Assembly: GCA_027487695.1 (NCBI GenBank)
Contig: JAIYDB010000071.1
Span: 1 to 33,105, forward strand
Origin: Cytophagaceae bacterium
GTDB taxonomy: Bacteria > Bacteroidota > Bacteroidia > Cytophagales > Flexibacteraceae
DNA length: 33,105 bases
Reading direction: 5' to 3'
In this document: positions 1-9,129 of the stretch, in pieces
How positions within the stretch are numbered: position 1 is the first letter of the stretch
How the letters are laid out: every line of letters begins with the position of its first letter
Notes under the pieces: model-generated
Seen by the model: only the letters and a program-made list of their open reading frames with translations
Databases searched by the model: none
What the model was told of the DNA's origin: nothing
Translations under genes and position numbers: made by a program

Positions 1-518
1 TGCCAACTAATTTCCACGTCAAATGGGGTAACTTCTTCTGGTTGTACGTTAAATACATTCAAGTATCCATCTCCATCTAAGATATTGGCGTATAGCATAC
101 CGTTTTCAATCACAAACAGACTGTAACGTCCTGGTTTTAAAGCTGCTTTAAAGCATCCATTCTTATCTGATTGTACCACAGCAACAGGTGCTTTGGATTT
201 GGAACCTTTGTAAAACATAGGTCCGTTTTCACTTTCGCCAGCGATAAGTTCTTTATCTGTCATCAATGGATAAATGACAACCGTTCTAACCACAGCTTGC
301 TTTTTGTTACTATTATCTCTGCCGGGACCAGGCATAAAGTTTCCTTTTAATTCAAAAACCTTGCCTGCTATGCCTGTTTTAAGTTTGAGGCTGCACGTAT
401 TTTTCTTGGCTTGCTTTACCAGTTTAGCTGGTGGCACATTCTTTAAAGTTTGGCATTGCCCTAAAAGTACTGTGGTACAAACCACCAATACTGAAAAAAA
501 CAATCTGGTTACTAGCAT
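1..518 (-). CDS. Small secreted carboxypeptidase-regulatory-like protein, 3' end cut by the window edge
   Basis: The minus frame is open without a stop from the ATG at 518 to the window edge (172 codons), so the C terminus is missing. The N terminus is a hydrophobic signal peptide (MLVTRLFFSVLVVCTTVLLG) followed directly by QCQ. That Cys could be lipidated, but the -1 Gln is not a normal lipobox residue. The mature part reads like a single beta-sandwich of the carboxypeptidase-regulatory-like (transthyretin-like) type: GIAGKVFELKGN near residue 48, then VVQSDKNGCFKAALKPGRYSLFV near residues 122-144. Such proteins of roughly 170-190 aa are common in Bacteroidota and their role is unknown, so only a few residues are probably lost. 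It starts 12 bp after the stop of the TonB receptor, on the same strand, and is probably cotranscribed. A plus-strand frame at 274-534 is its antisense shadow. Confidence 0.75.
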   Translation of the reverse strand, partial: MLVTRLFFSVLVVCTTVLLGQCQTLKNVPPAKLVKQAKKNTCSLKLKTGIAGKVFELKGNFMPGPGRDNSNKKQAVVRTVVIYPLMTDKELIAGESENGPMFYKGSKSKAPVAVVQSDKNGCFKAALKPGRYSLFVIENGMLYANILDGDGYLNVFNVQPEEVTPFDVEISW

Positions 519-530
519 ATTAAAGCGAAT

Positions 531-2861
531 TTAAAATTTACGTGTATAACTTAAACTTGGCACTATGGGCAATAAGCTTACCTGTTTGGCCTGGAATCCT
601 GTAACATTACCAGTGCCATTGGGACCACTATAAAGCGTTTCAAAGTAAAGAAAATATGGATTTCTGCGACTATAAACATTGTACAAACTTAAATTAAGTT
701 CACCACTGCCTTTTTTAGGATTCAATTTATAGGTTACAGAAACATCGGCACGGTGGTAGGGTGCCATTTTATAACTATTCCTTCGGCTAATTTCAGGGAC
801 TACGAAATACCCTGGCGGATTTCTGACTGTACCTGTAAAATCTTGAAATACAAACCTGCCTTCTGGTAACGATACGCTATTGCCAGTACCATAAACAAAG
901 GTGCCGCTTAGGCTCCAGCGTTCATTGATTTTGTGGATTATCACAACCGAAATATCGTGCCTTCTATCGTAGCGAGGGTGGAACTTTTGCCCAAAGTTGA
1001 TATCTGGAAACTGCCTCCAAGTCCACGATAAGGTATAGCCTATCCAGCCACGGGTACGTCCTTTCGTCTTCTCTAAATAGAATTCAGAACCATAAGCCCA
1101 GCCCCTGCCAAATACAAAGGTGGTATCTAATGAGTTATCAGAAAAAAGGTTAGTCCCATCTTTAAAATCTACCTGACGGCTTTGGTTTTTATAGTAGTAT
1201 TCGTTGCTGAAAAGCCAGTTGTTATCGGCAAATTCCCATTGGAAACCTGCAGATAATTGGTCGGAAATTTGAGGCTTAATTGCTGCTCCTGAAGGGTACC
1301 ATAAATCGGTTGGCAAGCTAGCGCCACTGCTATTTACCAAGTGCAAATACTGATACATTCTGGCATAACTTAACTTTAAGGCAATATTTTCCTTTGGATT
1401 ATACCTTGCAGAAAGCCGTGGTTCTAGTCCCCCGTACCAGTTATTTCCTCTTACATAACGACTATATCTGACACCTGAATTGATACCTAGTTTGGAATTC
1501 ACATTCCAATCTGATTGCACAAAACCGGCAATAGTACCACTGGTTAGCACCTTACCTGAACTAAAGTTTTGGTCGGCTTGGCTTTCGTTGGAGTTACCCC
1601 TACCTATGTTAAACTGGTTTATGGTATTAGAAATGCCATAGTTCAAGGTGATATCGTTTTTCAGATCTCTAATCCAGTCAATCTTTAGGGTATAGTCTTG
1701 CACATCAGAACCTACCCTCACCTTAAAAACATCGTAAGTGTAGTTTATACCATAACTGTAACCACTCCCTAATAGCGATACATTCATGCTTTTACCTTCC
1801 CCTTGGTAACGGTTGTATCGGGCAGTTACAGCATAATTCCCCCATCGGGTGCGGACAGAAAAGCCAGGCTTTTTTAACTCAAAAATATCGTTGCCGTAGT
1901 AGAAGCTAAAGTTCATTCGCTCATACTGACTTAGACTGATATTAGCTGAACCGTTTATATCATAAAAATAGTAGTCTGGTATAGGTTCGTATTTAGGATC
2001 GTTATCGTGCATACGGTTATTAATCCTCGTAAACACATCGAAATAGGTTCGCCTTGCCGTAATCAAATAACTCCCCAAATACCGTTTTATGGGTCCTTCT
2101 AAAGCTAGTTTAGTACTTATAGTACCAATACTCATACTTGGTTGAAAGCGTTCCTTATTCCCTTCCCTACTCTTAATATCAATAACTGAAGAAAGTCTGC
2201 CGCCATATCGTGCTGGGAAACCTGCCTTATACATGGTAGCATCTTTAATAGCATCTGAATTGAAAACAGAAAAAAATCCAAACAAGTGCGATGGATTATA
2301 GATAACTGCCTCATCAAGCATAATCAGGTTTTGGTCTGGTCCGCCACCCCTTATGTACATACCCGTACTCGCATCGCCTCCATTACTGGCGCCGGGCTTG
2401 TATTGGAGCATTCTTAGGATATCAGGTTCACCAAAAAGGTTGGGCAGCTCCTTGGCTTGTTCGGCAGTCATATAGGAAACACTGCCTTGGTTACTTCGTA
2501 CACCTCCGGGTGCTTTATGGATTATTTCAACCGCCTTTAACAGTCGTTGTTCCAAAAATACTTTAAAGGGACGTGCTTCATTCGGAGCCACTGAAAGTGT
2601 TAGCGGCTGGTATCCCGTTGCGGAAATGGTAAGCACAACAGAAGAGTCTGGATGCACATTAGGCAGATACATTTTAAAGTATCCAAACTCATCGGCATTG
2701 GTACCCTTAGCAAACTTCTTGCAAAACAGTACTGCAAACGGAATGCTTTCAGTACCTCCTTTTTCTATGACCCTGCCTTCAATAATCCTTTCCTGATTTT
2801 GAGCATATCCACTCAGGCCAAAAACAAATATTAGCAAGAAAAGGAGTAGGCGTTGTTTCAT
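531..2861 (-). CDS. TonB-dependent receptor with N-terminal carboxypeptidase-regulatory-like domain
   Basis: This is a 776-aa outer-membrane receptor. A signal peptide ends at GYAQ (residue 21). A carboxypeptidase-regulatory-like domain follows at about 23-108 (IIEGRVIEKGG, then a GYFKMYLP segment). The plug domain is at about 120-232, with PDILRMLQYKPG, MYIRGGGPDQNLIMLD and ARYGGRLSSVIDIK. The remainder is a 22-strand barrel type sequence that ends in the C-terminal aromatic residue Phe (SLSYTRKF). Length and order fit the compact Bacteroidota TonB receptors. No SusD partner is visible. It follows the TPR gene by 93 bp and precedes the small secreted protein by 12 bp on the same strand. The substrate cannot be told from the sequence. 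It lacks the Cys-Cys motif of the two other receptors in this window, so it belongs to a different subfamily. Confidence 0.9.
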   Translation of the reverse strand: MKQRLLLFLLIFVFGLSGYAQNQERIIEGRVIEKGGTESIPFAVLFCKKFAKGTNADEFGYFKMYLPNVHPDSSVVLTISATGYQPLTLSVAPNEARPFKVFLEQRLLKAVEIIHKAPGGVRSNQGSVSYMTAEQAKELPNLFGEPDILRMLQYKPGASNGGDASTGMYIRGGGPDQNLIMLDEAVIYNPSHLFGFFSVFNSDAIKDATMYKAGFPARYGGRLSSVIDIKSREGNKERFQPSMSIGTISTKLALEGPIKRYLGSYLITARRTYFDVFTRINNRMHDNDPKYEPIPDYYFYDINGSANISLSQYERMNFSFYYGNDIFELKKPGFSVRTRWGNYAVTARYNRYQGEGKSMNVSLLGSGYSYGINYTYDVFKVRVGSDVQDYTLKIDWIRDLKNDITLNYGISNTINQFNIGRGNSNESQADQNFSSGKVLTSGTIAGFVQSDWNVNSKLGINSGVRYSRYVRGNNWYGGLEPRLSARYNPKENIALKLSYARMYQYLHLVNSSGASLPTDLWYPSGAAIKPQISDQLSAGFQWEFADNNWLFSNEYYYKNQSRQVDFKDGTNLFSDNSLDTTFVFGRGWAYGSEFYLEKTKGRTRGWIGYTLSWTWRQFPDINFGQKFHPRYDRRHDISVVIIHKINERWSLSGTFVYGTGNSVSLPEGRFVFQDFTGTVRNPPGYFVVPEISRRNSYKMAPYHRADVSVTYKLNPKKGSGELNLSLYNVYSRRNPYFLYFETLYSGPNGTGNVTGFQAKQVSLLPIVPSLSYTRKF

Positions 2862-2954
2862 TTAAAAGGTGTACCAGAAGGCAAAAATTTGCCTAAAGAC
2901 TAACGCATAAGCTTTACTATTATTCCAGACAACTTATGGAACGGTAAGGTTGAA

Positions 2955-5900
2955 TTACTGACCTTTTAATTTCGATAATTTAACGCGAGCAGCTTCAACC
3001 GTAGCAGGGTTTGGACTTTTGTCAATTATCTTTTCAAGAGTATAAGTAGCTTGGTAATCTTCCTTTAAAGCGATGTAGTTATCAGCAATAAGTAAGAAGC
3101 TCTTATCGTACCAAAGAGAATAAGCCGCGAAAATCTTGTTTAATTCAAAGCACTTTTCTAACGATTCTCTGTACTTAGCTTGCTTATGTAAAATCTCAGC
3201 AAGGAGGTATTGTGCCTCAGCACCATTAACATCCTTTGCACCATTAAGGGTAGTTACAAACTGATCAATAGCGGCTTCAAAGTTTCCTTGTGCCATTTCC
3301 AATTTGCCTTTGTATAGGGCTGCCTTATTTTCAATATCGGCAGGGATACCCTCACGTTCCAAAATCATATTGGCATAATAACTTGAGCTATCATACTGTT
3401 GCTGCAAGTAGAAAGCATCCATCAATCCAGCCAAGGCTATAAACTGCTCCTTCTTGTTCTTTGCTACTCCAAGAAATTGCTTGTAGTAGAGAAGTGCATC
3501 GGCAGGTTTGTTTTCAGCAATAGAAAGCTCCGCTACTCTGGATAGCGACCTATTGAAGAAACTTCCTTTTCCTTCTTGCACTAACAGCTTATGGCTTTCT
3601 AAAGAGGCAGCCTTTTCTCCAGCACGGTACTGACATTCAGCTAAATAGAAACGAGCCTCATTAGTAAAACTGCTTGTTGGGTAGCTGGTTAAAAATGCAT
3701 CTAGCCCAGTTTTAGCTTTATCATATTTCTGACTGAAGTAAAGGCTTTTCGCAGTTTCAAATTCTATCTTTTCAGTGCTATTGCCCTCAGGATTAGCGGT
3801 TTTGAACTTAGCGAGGTATTCATTAAACTCTTCTACACTGCCTGTTGCTGTTAATGCCTCTTGCAAACCTAACAATGCAGTTTTAGAGGCAGGATATGCG
3901 GCATAATCGTTTAATACCTTTTTGTAATCGGCAATGGCCTTTTCAGGTTCTTTCAAGTTGTTATAAGCATTGGCACGACGCAAATAGCTGTAAGCCATTA
4001 CTTGAGGTTTAACATTTGAGTTAATTAGCTCCGTGAACAACTTGGCAGATTGTGCATATTCCCCTTCTTCAAAATCTTGGTTAGCAAGCTGATACAAGGC
4101 ATCGTCACGATAAATGCTTTTTGGGTAATTCTTGATTAACTCCGAAAAAGCAATCTTTGCCTGTCCTTTATTCTGGTTAAAGGCATATACTACCCCACGC
4201 ATAAAGGTGGCATAATCGGCATCGGTACTACCTTGAATAATAGCCTTTTGGTATGTAGCTAATGCAGCATCAAATGCCTTGGTAGCATATTGACAATCGG
4301 CCATTCTAACCAATGCATCTAGGTAATACATACGGTTTTCAGCACGCTCTAATTTCTTGGCATATTCCTGATAGTGACCTATAGCTTTGTCGTATTGCTT
4401 CAAGTTGAAATACGCATAGGCAATACCATATCTCCCTTTTATGTAGTAATCGGTTTCCATGGCATTATTCACCTTGAAAAGCGCACTATATGCTTTCACT
4501 GCTTCATTGTAGTTTTTATCAATGTTATAGCTTTCGCCTAGCCAATACCAAGCTGCAGTGGTTACATCTTCAGCCGCAGGGAATTGCAAAGCCTTGTCGT
4601 ACCATTCAATGGCCGACTTTATTTCGCCATCATTATAGTGCTTGCTCGCCTTCAAAAAAGCTAAACGTTGGAATGCCTTTTCTACCCTTGGCGAACGGGT
4701 TTCTAATTGCTTGATAAAGTCTAGGGCAATTTCAAAGTTGTTGGTGTTGAGGTAAGCCTCGCCAATTAAATCAACAGCCTCTGCACTGTTTTTACTTTGA
4801 GGGAAGTTAGTTCTGAACTTCTGTAAAATCGTTATGGCTTCATCATACTTACCTAAGTCGTACAATACCTTGCCATAATTAAAGGCCGAAAGCTCCTGTA
4901 AGTAACTTAAAGCTTGCATATTACTCGCCTGCTCAAAGGCTGATGAAGCAAAAGTTTTATTGCCCATTTCTAAGTAGGCAACCCCTAAATAATAGGCAGC
5001 AAATTGCACTAGGCTATCACGCTTCTGAACTGTATCGGCCTTCACTAGGGTGAGTTGCTTTAATTGTTCAGTGGCACGTTCTGCTTCCTTATTTTTTAGG
5101 AACGAATAGCCAGCACGGTAACGTAATGGGGCAGGTATTTGGTTATTTTTAGCTAGATAACTGGCAAACTTTGGGGCAGCTTTGGCAAATTCACCTTGGG
5201 CGTAGTACGATTCTGCCACCAATAAACTGATTTCTTCTGGTGAATTTGGCTTGGCAGTATCGGTCAACACCTTTTCGCCTATCTCAATTACTTTAGCGTA
5301 TTCTTTCCTTTTGTACAGAATTATAGTCCTTAATAAAGGCACCATTGGCTTAAACTGGGCATCCTTTTCAGCTTTATCTAATCCAGGTAATGCAGCATCA
5401 AACTTTCCGCTGCGCACTTTTAAATAGCTGGCATAGTAATTTGCTGCTGCAGTGTATGCGTGTTCTTTATTAATGATTAAACTGAAAGCACTATCGGCCT
5501 TATCAAATGCCTTTTGCGAAAGCTGACTGTAGCCAAGCTTAAATAATGCCTCGTACTTTTTATCGTCAGCAATAGCGGCCTTGCCTGCTTTGGTAAGGTA
5601 GGTAATTGCCTTATCGTACTTCTTTTGGTTGTAGAAGAATACCCCTGCGGCATAATAGGCTTCATTGGCCTTGTTATGTTCCGGATATTGGGCAATAAAA
5701 TCTTCAATGGCCTTTTCTCCATCCGGATTAAATAACACCAAGGCAGCATAAGCCTTACCATAATGCGCAGATGCTGTAGGATTATAGCCTGCTAAGTTCG
5801 GCTTGGTAACAGCACCATCTAAAAAATCGTAGTAACAACGAGCTGCCGCACTATAATGCCCTGCGCTCTGTAGCTCATTTGCTGTATTCAAAAATCGGAT

Positions 5901-5999
5901 AGGGTCGGTTTCTGAGGGTGTTCTTTGTGCCAATACCTCTTGGGTAAATGCAATCTGTACCAATAATAAAACCCAAACAGCAACACTAACACTACGCAT
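2955..5999 (-). CDS. Large secreted TPR (tetratricopeptide) repeat protein
   Basis: I place the start at the ATG at 5999, giving 1014 aa, because it begins a good signal peptide (MRSVSVAVWVLLLVQIAFTQ, cleavage near EVLAQ). The frame is open 20 codons further upstream, but that stretch is not signal-like. Almost the whole mature protein is TPR-type helical repeats, for example YGKAYAALVLFNPDGEKAI, YDEAITILQKF, YDKAIGHYQEYAKKL and PEKAIADYKKVLNDY. About 25 repeat units run to the C terminus and no other domain is recognised. Bacteroidota carry conserved periplasmic TPR proteins of about 1000 aa, presumed to be scaffolds. The T9SS TPR protein PorW/SprE differs in being a lipoprotein, and no lipobox is seen here. 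It is first in a run with the TonB receptor. A hairpin with a T-tract lies about 110 bp upstream of its start. Function is unproven. Confidence 0.88.
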   Translation of the reverse strand: MRSVSVAVWVLLLVQIAFTQEVLAQRTPSETDPIRFLNTANELQSAGHYSAAARCYYDFLDGAVTKPNLAGYNPTASAHYGKAYAALVLFNPDGEKAIEDFIAQYPEHNKANEAYYAAGVFFYNQKKYDKAITYLTKAGKAAIADDKKYEALFKLGYSQLSQKAFDKADSAFSLIINKEHAYTAAANYYASYLKVRSGKFDAALPGLDKAEKDAQFKPMVPLLRTIILYKRKEYAKVIEIGEKVLTDTAKPNSPEEISLLVAESYYAQGEFAKAAPKFASYLAKNNQIPAPLRYRAGYSFLKNKEAERATEQLKQLTLVKADTVQKRDSLVQFAAYYLGVAYLEMGNKTFASSAFEQASNMQALSYLQELSAFNYGKVLYDLGKYDEAITILQKFRTNFPQSKNSAEAVDLIGEAYLNTNNFEIALDFIKQLETRSPRVEKAFQRLAFLKASKHYNDGEIKSAIEWYDKALQFPAAEDVTTAAWYWLGESYNIDKNYNEAVKAYSALFKVNNAMETDYYIKGRYGIAYAYFNLKQYDKAIGHYQEYAKKLERAENRMYYLDALVRMADCQYATKAFDAALATYQKAIIQGSTDADYATFMRGVVYAFNQNKGQAKIAFSELIKNYPKSIYRDDALYQLANQDFEEGEYAQSAKLFTELINSNVKPQVMAYSYLRRANAYNNLKEPEKAIADYKKVLNDYAAYPASKTALLGLQEALTATGSVEEFNEYLAKFKTANPEGNSTEKIEFETAKSLYFSQKYDKAKTGLDAFLTSYPTSSFTNEARFYLAECQYRAGEKAASLESHKLLVQEGKGSFFNRSLSRVAELSIAENKPADALLYYKQFLGVAKNKKEQFIALAGLMDAFYLQQQYDSSSYYANMILEREGIPADIENKAALYKGKLEMAQGNFEAAIDQFVTTLNGAKDVNGAEAQYLLAEILHKQAKYRESLEKCFELNKIFAAYSLWYDKSFLLIADNYIALKEDYQATYTLEKIIDKSPNPATVEAARVKLSKLKGQ

Positions 6000-6404
6000 A
6001 AGTTTAAATCTGATTTTTGAAGTAGTAATAATACAGCATAGCTCACAACTTGCCACCATAAAAGGTATAAAATCTGAACCCTAAAACACTGTTGAGCAAA
6101 TAACGAAAAAAATGCCGGGCAATTACCCGGCATCTTTCTATCCAATATGATTTGCGTTATTACTATACTTTAATGTTGTTATGCCACGAAGGCTTTATAT
6201 TTTTAGGGCAGGAAAGAGGAAAACTTTTTTCTGAACCTGAATAAATCTTTCTTTGAGCAACGATTTCTTAAAATGAACTTTTAAACTTCCGTTGTTGAAA
6301 GCACTTTAAGCACATACTGTGCCAAACCAGTAAAACTAGCAAGGTTAAAATTAAATAAATTTTTAAATTGTTTACATAACGCTGTATAACAGCAACTTAA
6401 TAAA
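6000..6404. other. 405-bp divergent intergenic region between the TPR gene and gpmI
   Basis: No convincing gene is present: open frames at 5888-6145 and 6281-6520 on the minus strand run into the neighbouring genes and have no protein-like character. The region must hold the promoters for both divergent genes, but I found no clear TAnnTTTG box on either strand. The only clear structure is the GC-rich hairpin at 6112-6133, oriented as a minus-strand terminator. The part just before gpmI is very AT-rich. Confidence 0.6.
6105..6133 (-). terminator. Intrinsic terminator-like hairpin in the TPR gene leader
   Basis: An 8-bp perfect stem (atgccggg/cccggcat) with a 6-nt loop spans 6112-6133. On the minus strand it is followed by a run of T's, so it is a strong Rho-independent terminator shape. 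No gene lies upstream of it on that strand, since gpmI diverges. It therefore either attenuates the TPR gene leader or ends a short non-coding RNA starting between it and gpmI. The hairpin is seen directly; its role is inferred. Confidence 0.65.
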
Positions 6405-7943
6405 ATGAAAAAGGATAAAAAAGTAGCTCTAATCATATTAGACGGCTGGGGAATAGCGAAGGATAAATCAGTATCCGCTATCGACCAAGCTGTAACTCCA
6501 GTGTTCCACGGGCTTAACAAAAATTATGCCAACGCTACTTTAGAAGCAAGCGGTTTAGCGGTAGGTTTGCCTGATGGACAAATGGGTAACTCCGAAGTTG
6601 GGCACATGAATCTTGGTGCAGGCCGTGTGGTGTATCAAGATTTAGTAAAATTAAATTTAGCAGCACAGGATGGTTCCATAGGAAATGTACCTGTTTTGCA
6701 GGAGGCTTTTGCTTATGCAAAGGCAAACCACAAGAAAGTTCACTTTATTGGTTTGTATTCAGATGGTGGGGTGCATAGCCATTTGACCCATTTGAAAGCG
6801 CTGGTAAAAGCTGCAAACGAAGCAGCAGTGCCTAGCATTTATGTGCACGCCTTTACCGATGGTAGAGACTGTGACCCTAAGAGTGGTCTTGGCTTTATAG
6901 CTGATTTACTACCTCACCTAGAGGCGAATAACGCACACTTGGCTTCAGTTTGCGGACGATACTATGCCATGGACCGCGATAAGCGTTGGGAACGTGTAAA
7001 GCTAGCTTATGACGTATTGGTTAATGGCATAGGTGCGCCTACTACCAACGTATTGGAAGCCATTGAGCAATCTTATACTGAAGGAGTAACCGATGAGTTT
7101 ATCAAGCCAATTGTTGTAACTAATACAGAAGGCAAGCCTACGGCAACCATTTCAGAAGGCGATGTAGTGCTTTGCTTTAACTTCCGTACCGATAGAGGCA
7201 GGGAAATTACCGAGGTGCTTACCCAACAAGCATTCCCTGATTTTGGGATGACCCCGTTAAACTTGCATTACCTAACCCTTACGATGTACGATGAAACCTT
7301 CAAAAATGTAGGGGTATTGTACCATAAGGATAATCTAAATAAAACGCTAGGTGAAGTAATTGCAGGTGCTGGTAAAAACCAAATCCGTATTGCTGAAACT
7401 GAAAAATACCCTCACGTTACTTTCTTTTTCAGTGGTGGAAGGGAAGAGCCATTTGCCAATGAGAAGCGATTGCTTTGTCCGTCGCCTAAGGTGGCTACAT
7501 ACGATTTGCAACCTGAAATGAGCGCCCAAGATATAACCAATAGCATTGTGCCGCAATTAAAGGCTGGCTGGCCAGATTTTGTTTGTCTGAACTTTGCCAA
7601 TACCGATATGGTAGGTCATACGGGCGTATTTTCTGCAGCAGTAAAAGCTGCTGAAACGGTAGATGGTTGCTTGGGTCAGATTCTTGAGGCTGGTTTACCG
7701 AATGGCTATACCTTTATTGTAATTGCCGACCACGGCAATAGCGATATGATGATAAACCCAGATGGTAGTCCAAATACAGCACATACCACTAACCTAGTGC
7801 CGTTTATAGTGGTGGATTCTGAATTTGAGCAAAGCACAGGTGCTACTGTAAAGAGTGGTAAACTAGGCGATATTGCCCCAACTATACTAACTTTAATGGG
7901 TATTGCTATCCCTGAAGAGATGACGGGTAATGTGCTAGTCTAA
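6405..7943 (+). CDS. gpmI: 2,3-bisphosphoglycerate-independent phosphoglycerate mutase
   Basis: This 512-aa cytoplasmic enzyme interconverts 3- and 2-phosphoglycerate in glycolysis and gluconeogenesis, without a bisphosphoglycerate cofactor, using two Mn ions. It belongs to the alkaline phosphatase superfamily. Visible signatures are ILDGWG (metal ligand Asp13), MGNSEVGHMNLGAGR with the phosphorylated Ser63, GGVHSH (about 121-126), HAFTDGRDCDP (about 149-157), FNFRTDRGREIT, NFANTDMVGHTG and, near the C terminus, IADHGNSD with the last metal ligands. Length matches the family (about 510 aa). The ATG start gives the expected N terminus (KKVALIILDGWG). The gene stands alone on the plus strand, converges with mdh, and ends in the shared hairpin terminator at 7971-8000. 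Confidence 0.98.
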   Translation: MKKDKKVALIILDGWGIAKDKSVSAIDQAVTPVFHGLNKNYANATLEASGLAVGLPDGQMGNSEVGHMNLGAGRVVYQDLVKLNLAAQDGSIGNVPVLQEAFAYAKANHKKVHFIGLYSDGGVHSHLTHLKALVKAANEAAVPSIYVHAFTDGRDCDPKSGLGFIADLLPHLEANNAHLASVCGRYYAMDRDKRWERVKLAYDVLVNGIGAPTTNVLEAIEQSYTEGVTDEFIKPIVVTNTEGKPTATISEGDVVLCFNFRTDRGREITEVLTQQAFPDFGMTPLNLHYLTLTMYDETFKNVGVLYHKDNLNKTLGEVIAGAGKNQIRIAETEKYPHVTFFFSGGREEPFANEKRLLCPSPKVATYDLQPEMSAQDITNSIVPQLKAGWPDFVCLNFANTDMVGHTGVFSAAVKAAETVDGCLGQILEAGLPNGYTFIVIADHGNSDMMINPDGSPNTAHTTNLVPFIVVDSEFEQSTGATVKSGKLGDIAPTILTLMGIAIPEEMTGNVLV

Positions 7944-7970
7944 CTAATAAAAAGTAAGTTCTTAAAACAA

Positions 7971-8000
7971 GAAAAGCCGAAGAGCAATCTTCGGCTTTTC
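7971..8000. terminator. Bidirectional terminator between gpmI and mdh
   Basis: A 13-bp perfect hairpin (gaaaagccgaaga, gcaa loop, tcttcggcttttc) lies 27 bp past the gpmI stop and 20 bp past the mdh stop. It has A/T-rich flanks on both sides, including ttgtttt on the mdh strand. It can end both convergent transcripts. Confidence 0.9.
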
Positions 8001-8020
8001 TTATATATAGTTTATTAGGA

Positions 8021-8953
8021 CTATGCAAGTGTAGCTAATACATCGTTCATAGAACGAACGGCATCGGCACTGGCGTTAAACTTAGCTTGCTCATCGTCGT
8101 TCAAACCGAACTCAACAATTTGCTCCCATCCGTTTTTGCCAATAATAACTGGCACACCTAAGCAAATATCTTTCTGACCGTATTCGCCATCAAGAGCAAC
8201 ACAGCAAGTAAATAGTTTCTTTTCGTCACGTACAATTGCCTCTACTAAAGCAGCACCTGCAGCACCTGGTGCATACCAAGCAGAAGTACCAATTAGTTTA
8301 GTTAGGGTTGCACCACCTACCATTGTATCGTTTACGATAGCAGTTTGCTCATCGTGACTTAAGAAGTTAGATACTGGAACGCTGTTCCAAGTAGCAAAAC
8401 GAATCAAAGGAATCATGGTAGTATCGCCGTGACCACCAATTACCACCGCATTCAAATCTGATGGGCTGCAAGTTAAACGCTGAGAAATTTGGTATTTGAA
8501 ACGGCTGCTATCTAAGATACCACCCATACCAATAATTCTGTTTTTAGGCAAACCAGTGCTTTGTAAAGCAAGGTAAGTCATCGTATCCATTGGGTTAGAA
8601 ATAACGATGATGATAGCCTCTGGCGAATACTTTAAAATGTTTTCACAAACACCTTTTACAATACCAGCGTTGGTACCAATAAGGTCTTCACGAGTCATAC
8701 CTGGCTTACGAGGAATACCAGAAGTAATTACAACTACGCTAGAACCAGCAGTTTTGCTGTAATCGTTGGTGCTACCTGTAATCTTGGTATCGAAGCCAAG
8801 TAAGGTGGCAGTTTGCATCATATCTTGGGCTTTACCTTCAGCCAAACCTTCTTTTATATCTAATAAAACTAGTTCTTGGCAAAGTTCTTTACGAGCAATG
8901 TTATCTGCACAAGTGGCACCTACTGCTCCAGCTCCAACTACGGTAACTTTCAT
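8021..8953 (-). CDS. mdh: Malate dehydrogenase (NAD-dependent)
   Basis: This 310-aa cytoplasmic enzyme oxidises malate to oxaloacetate with NAD in the TCA cycle. It is of the lactate-dehydrogenase-like type common in Bacteroidota. The Rossmann loop is VVGAGAVG (residues 5-12), and Asp32 closes strand 2 (LLDI), which is typical of NAD preference. The substrate arginines sit in GIPRKPGMTRED (Arg82, Arg88) and in LDSSRF (Arg151). The catalytic His175 is in VIGGHGDTTM. Arg82 in the IPRKPG loop is the usual malate-dehydrogenase specificity residue, against Gln in lactate dehydrogenases. The gene has its own good promoter at 9038-9068 and the shared terminator at 7971-8000, so it is likely a single-gene transcript with a leader of about 78 nt. 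Confidence 0.97.
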   Translation of the reverse strand: MKVTVVGAGAVGATCADNIARKELCQELVLLDIKEGLAEGKAQDMMQTATLLGFDTKITGSTNDYSKTAGSSVVVITSGIPRKPGMTREDLIGTNAGIVKGVCENILKYSPEAIIIVISNPMDTMTYLALQSTGLPKNRIIGMGGILDSSRFKYQISQRLTCSPSDLNAVVIGGHGDTTMIPLIRFATWNSVPVSNFLSHDEQTAIVNDTMVGGATLTKLIGTSAWYAPGAAGAALVEAIVRDEKKLFTCCVALDGEYGQKDICLGVPVIIGKNGWEQIVEFGLNDDEQAKFNASADAVRSMNDVLATLA

Positions 8954-9037
8954 ATTTTGTATTGTTTAGGGTTCGTCAATGTTAAAAACTACAGAACTGA
9001 CCGTTGGTTTAACAACCATTCCTGCTTTTTGGCAAGG

Positions 9038-9068
9038 CAAAGTTAAGGTATTGAACGGTGCCTGCAAA
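9038..9068 (-). promoter_or_regulatory. Bacteroidota-type promoter of mdh
   Basis: Read on the minus strand, TTTG (9068-9065), a 19-nt spacer, and TAACTTTG (9045-9038) match the Bacteroidota consensus exactly (TTG at -33, TAnnTTTG at -7). The predicted transcription start is near 9031, about 78 nt before the mdh ATG at 8953. Confidence 0.7.
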
Positions 9069-9129
9069 TTTCAATTCGTTTTGGTTTAGTTAGGGCTACC
9101 AATTGCAACTTTCGTAGCACCAAAACCTG

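Noticed and set aside
274-534. Plus-strand 86-codon frame with a hydrophobic start
   Set aside because: It is antisense to the minus-strand secreted protein, whose frame is open over the whole of 1-518 with a signal peptide and a recognisable beta-sandwich. It also runs into the end of the receptor gene.
531-2861. First TonB receptor as a SusC-type glycan receptor
   Set aside because: At 776 aa it is shorter than typical SusC proteins (about 1000 aa), and no SusD or carbohydrate-active gene lies nearby.
2879-2894. Inverted repeat aggcaaa/tttgcct between the TPR and receptor genes as a terminator
   Set aside because: The loop is only 2 nt and there is no T run on the minus strand, so it does not separate the two genes.
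5477-5761. 94-codon minus-strand frame inside the TPR gene
   Set aside because: It overlaps the TPR coding frame on the same strand in another phase; the TPR frame carries clear repeats.
2955-5999. TPR protein as the T9SS component PorW/SprE
   Set aside because: That protein is a lipoprotein. This one has a type I signal peptide and no lipobox Cys, and repeats fill its whole length.
6281-6520. 79-codon minus-strand frame reaching into gpmI
   Set aside because: About half of it is antisense to the well-supported gpmI coding region, and the rest is AT-rich with no protein-like pattern.
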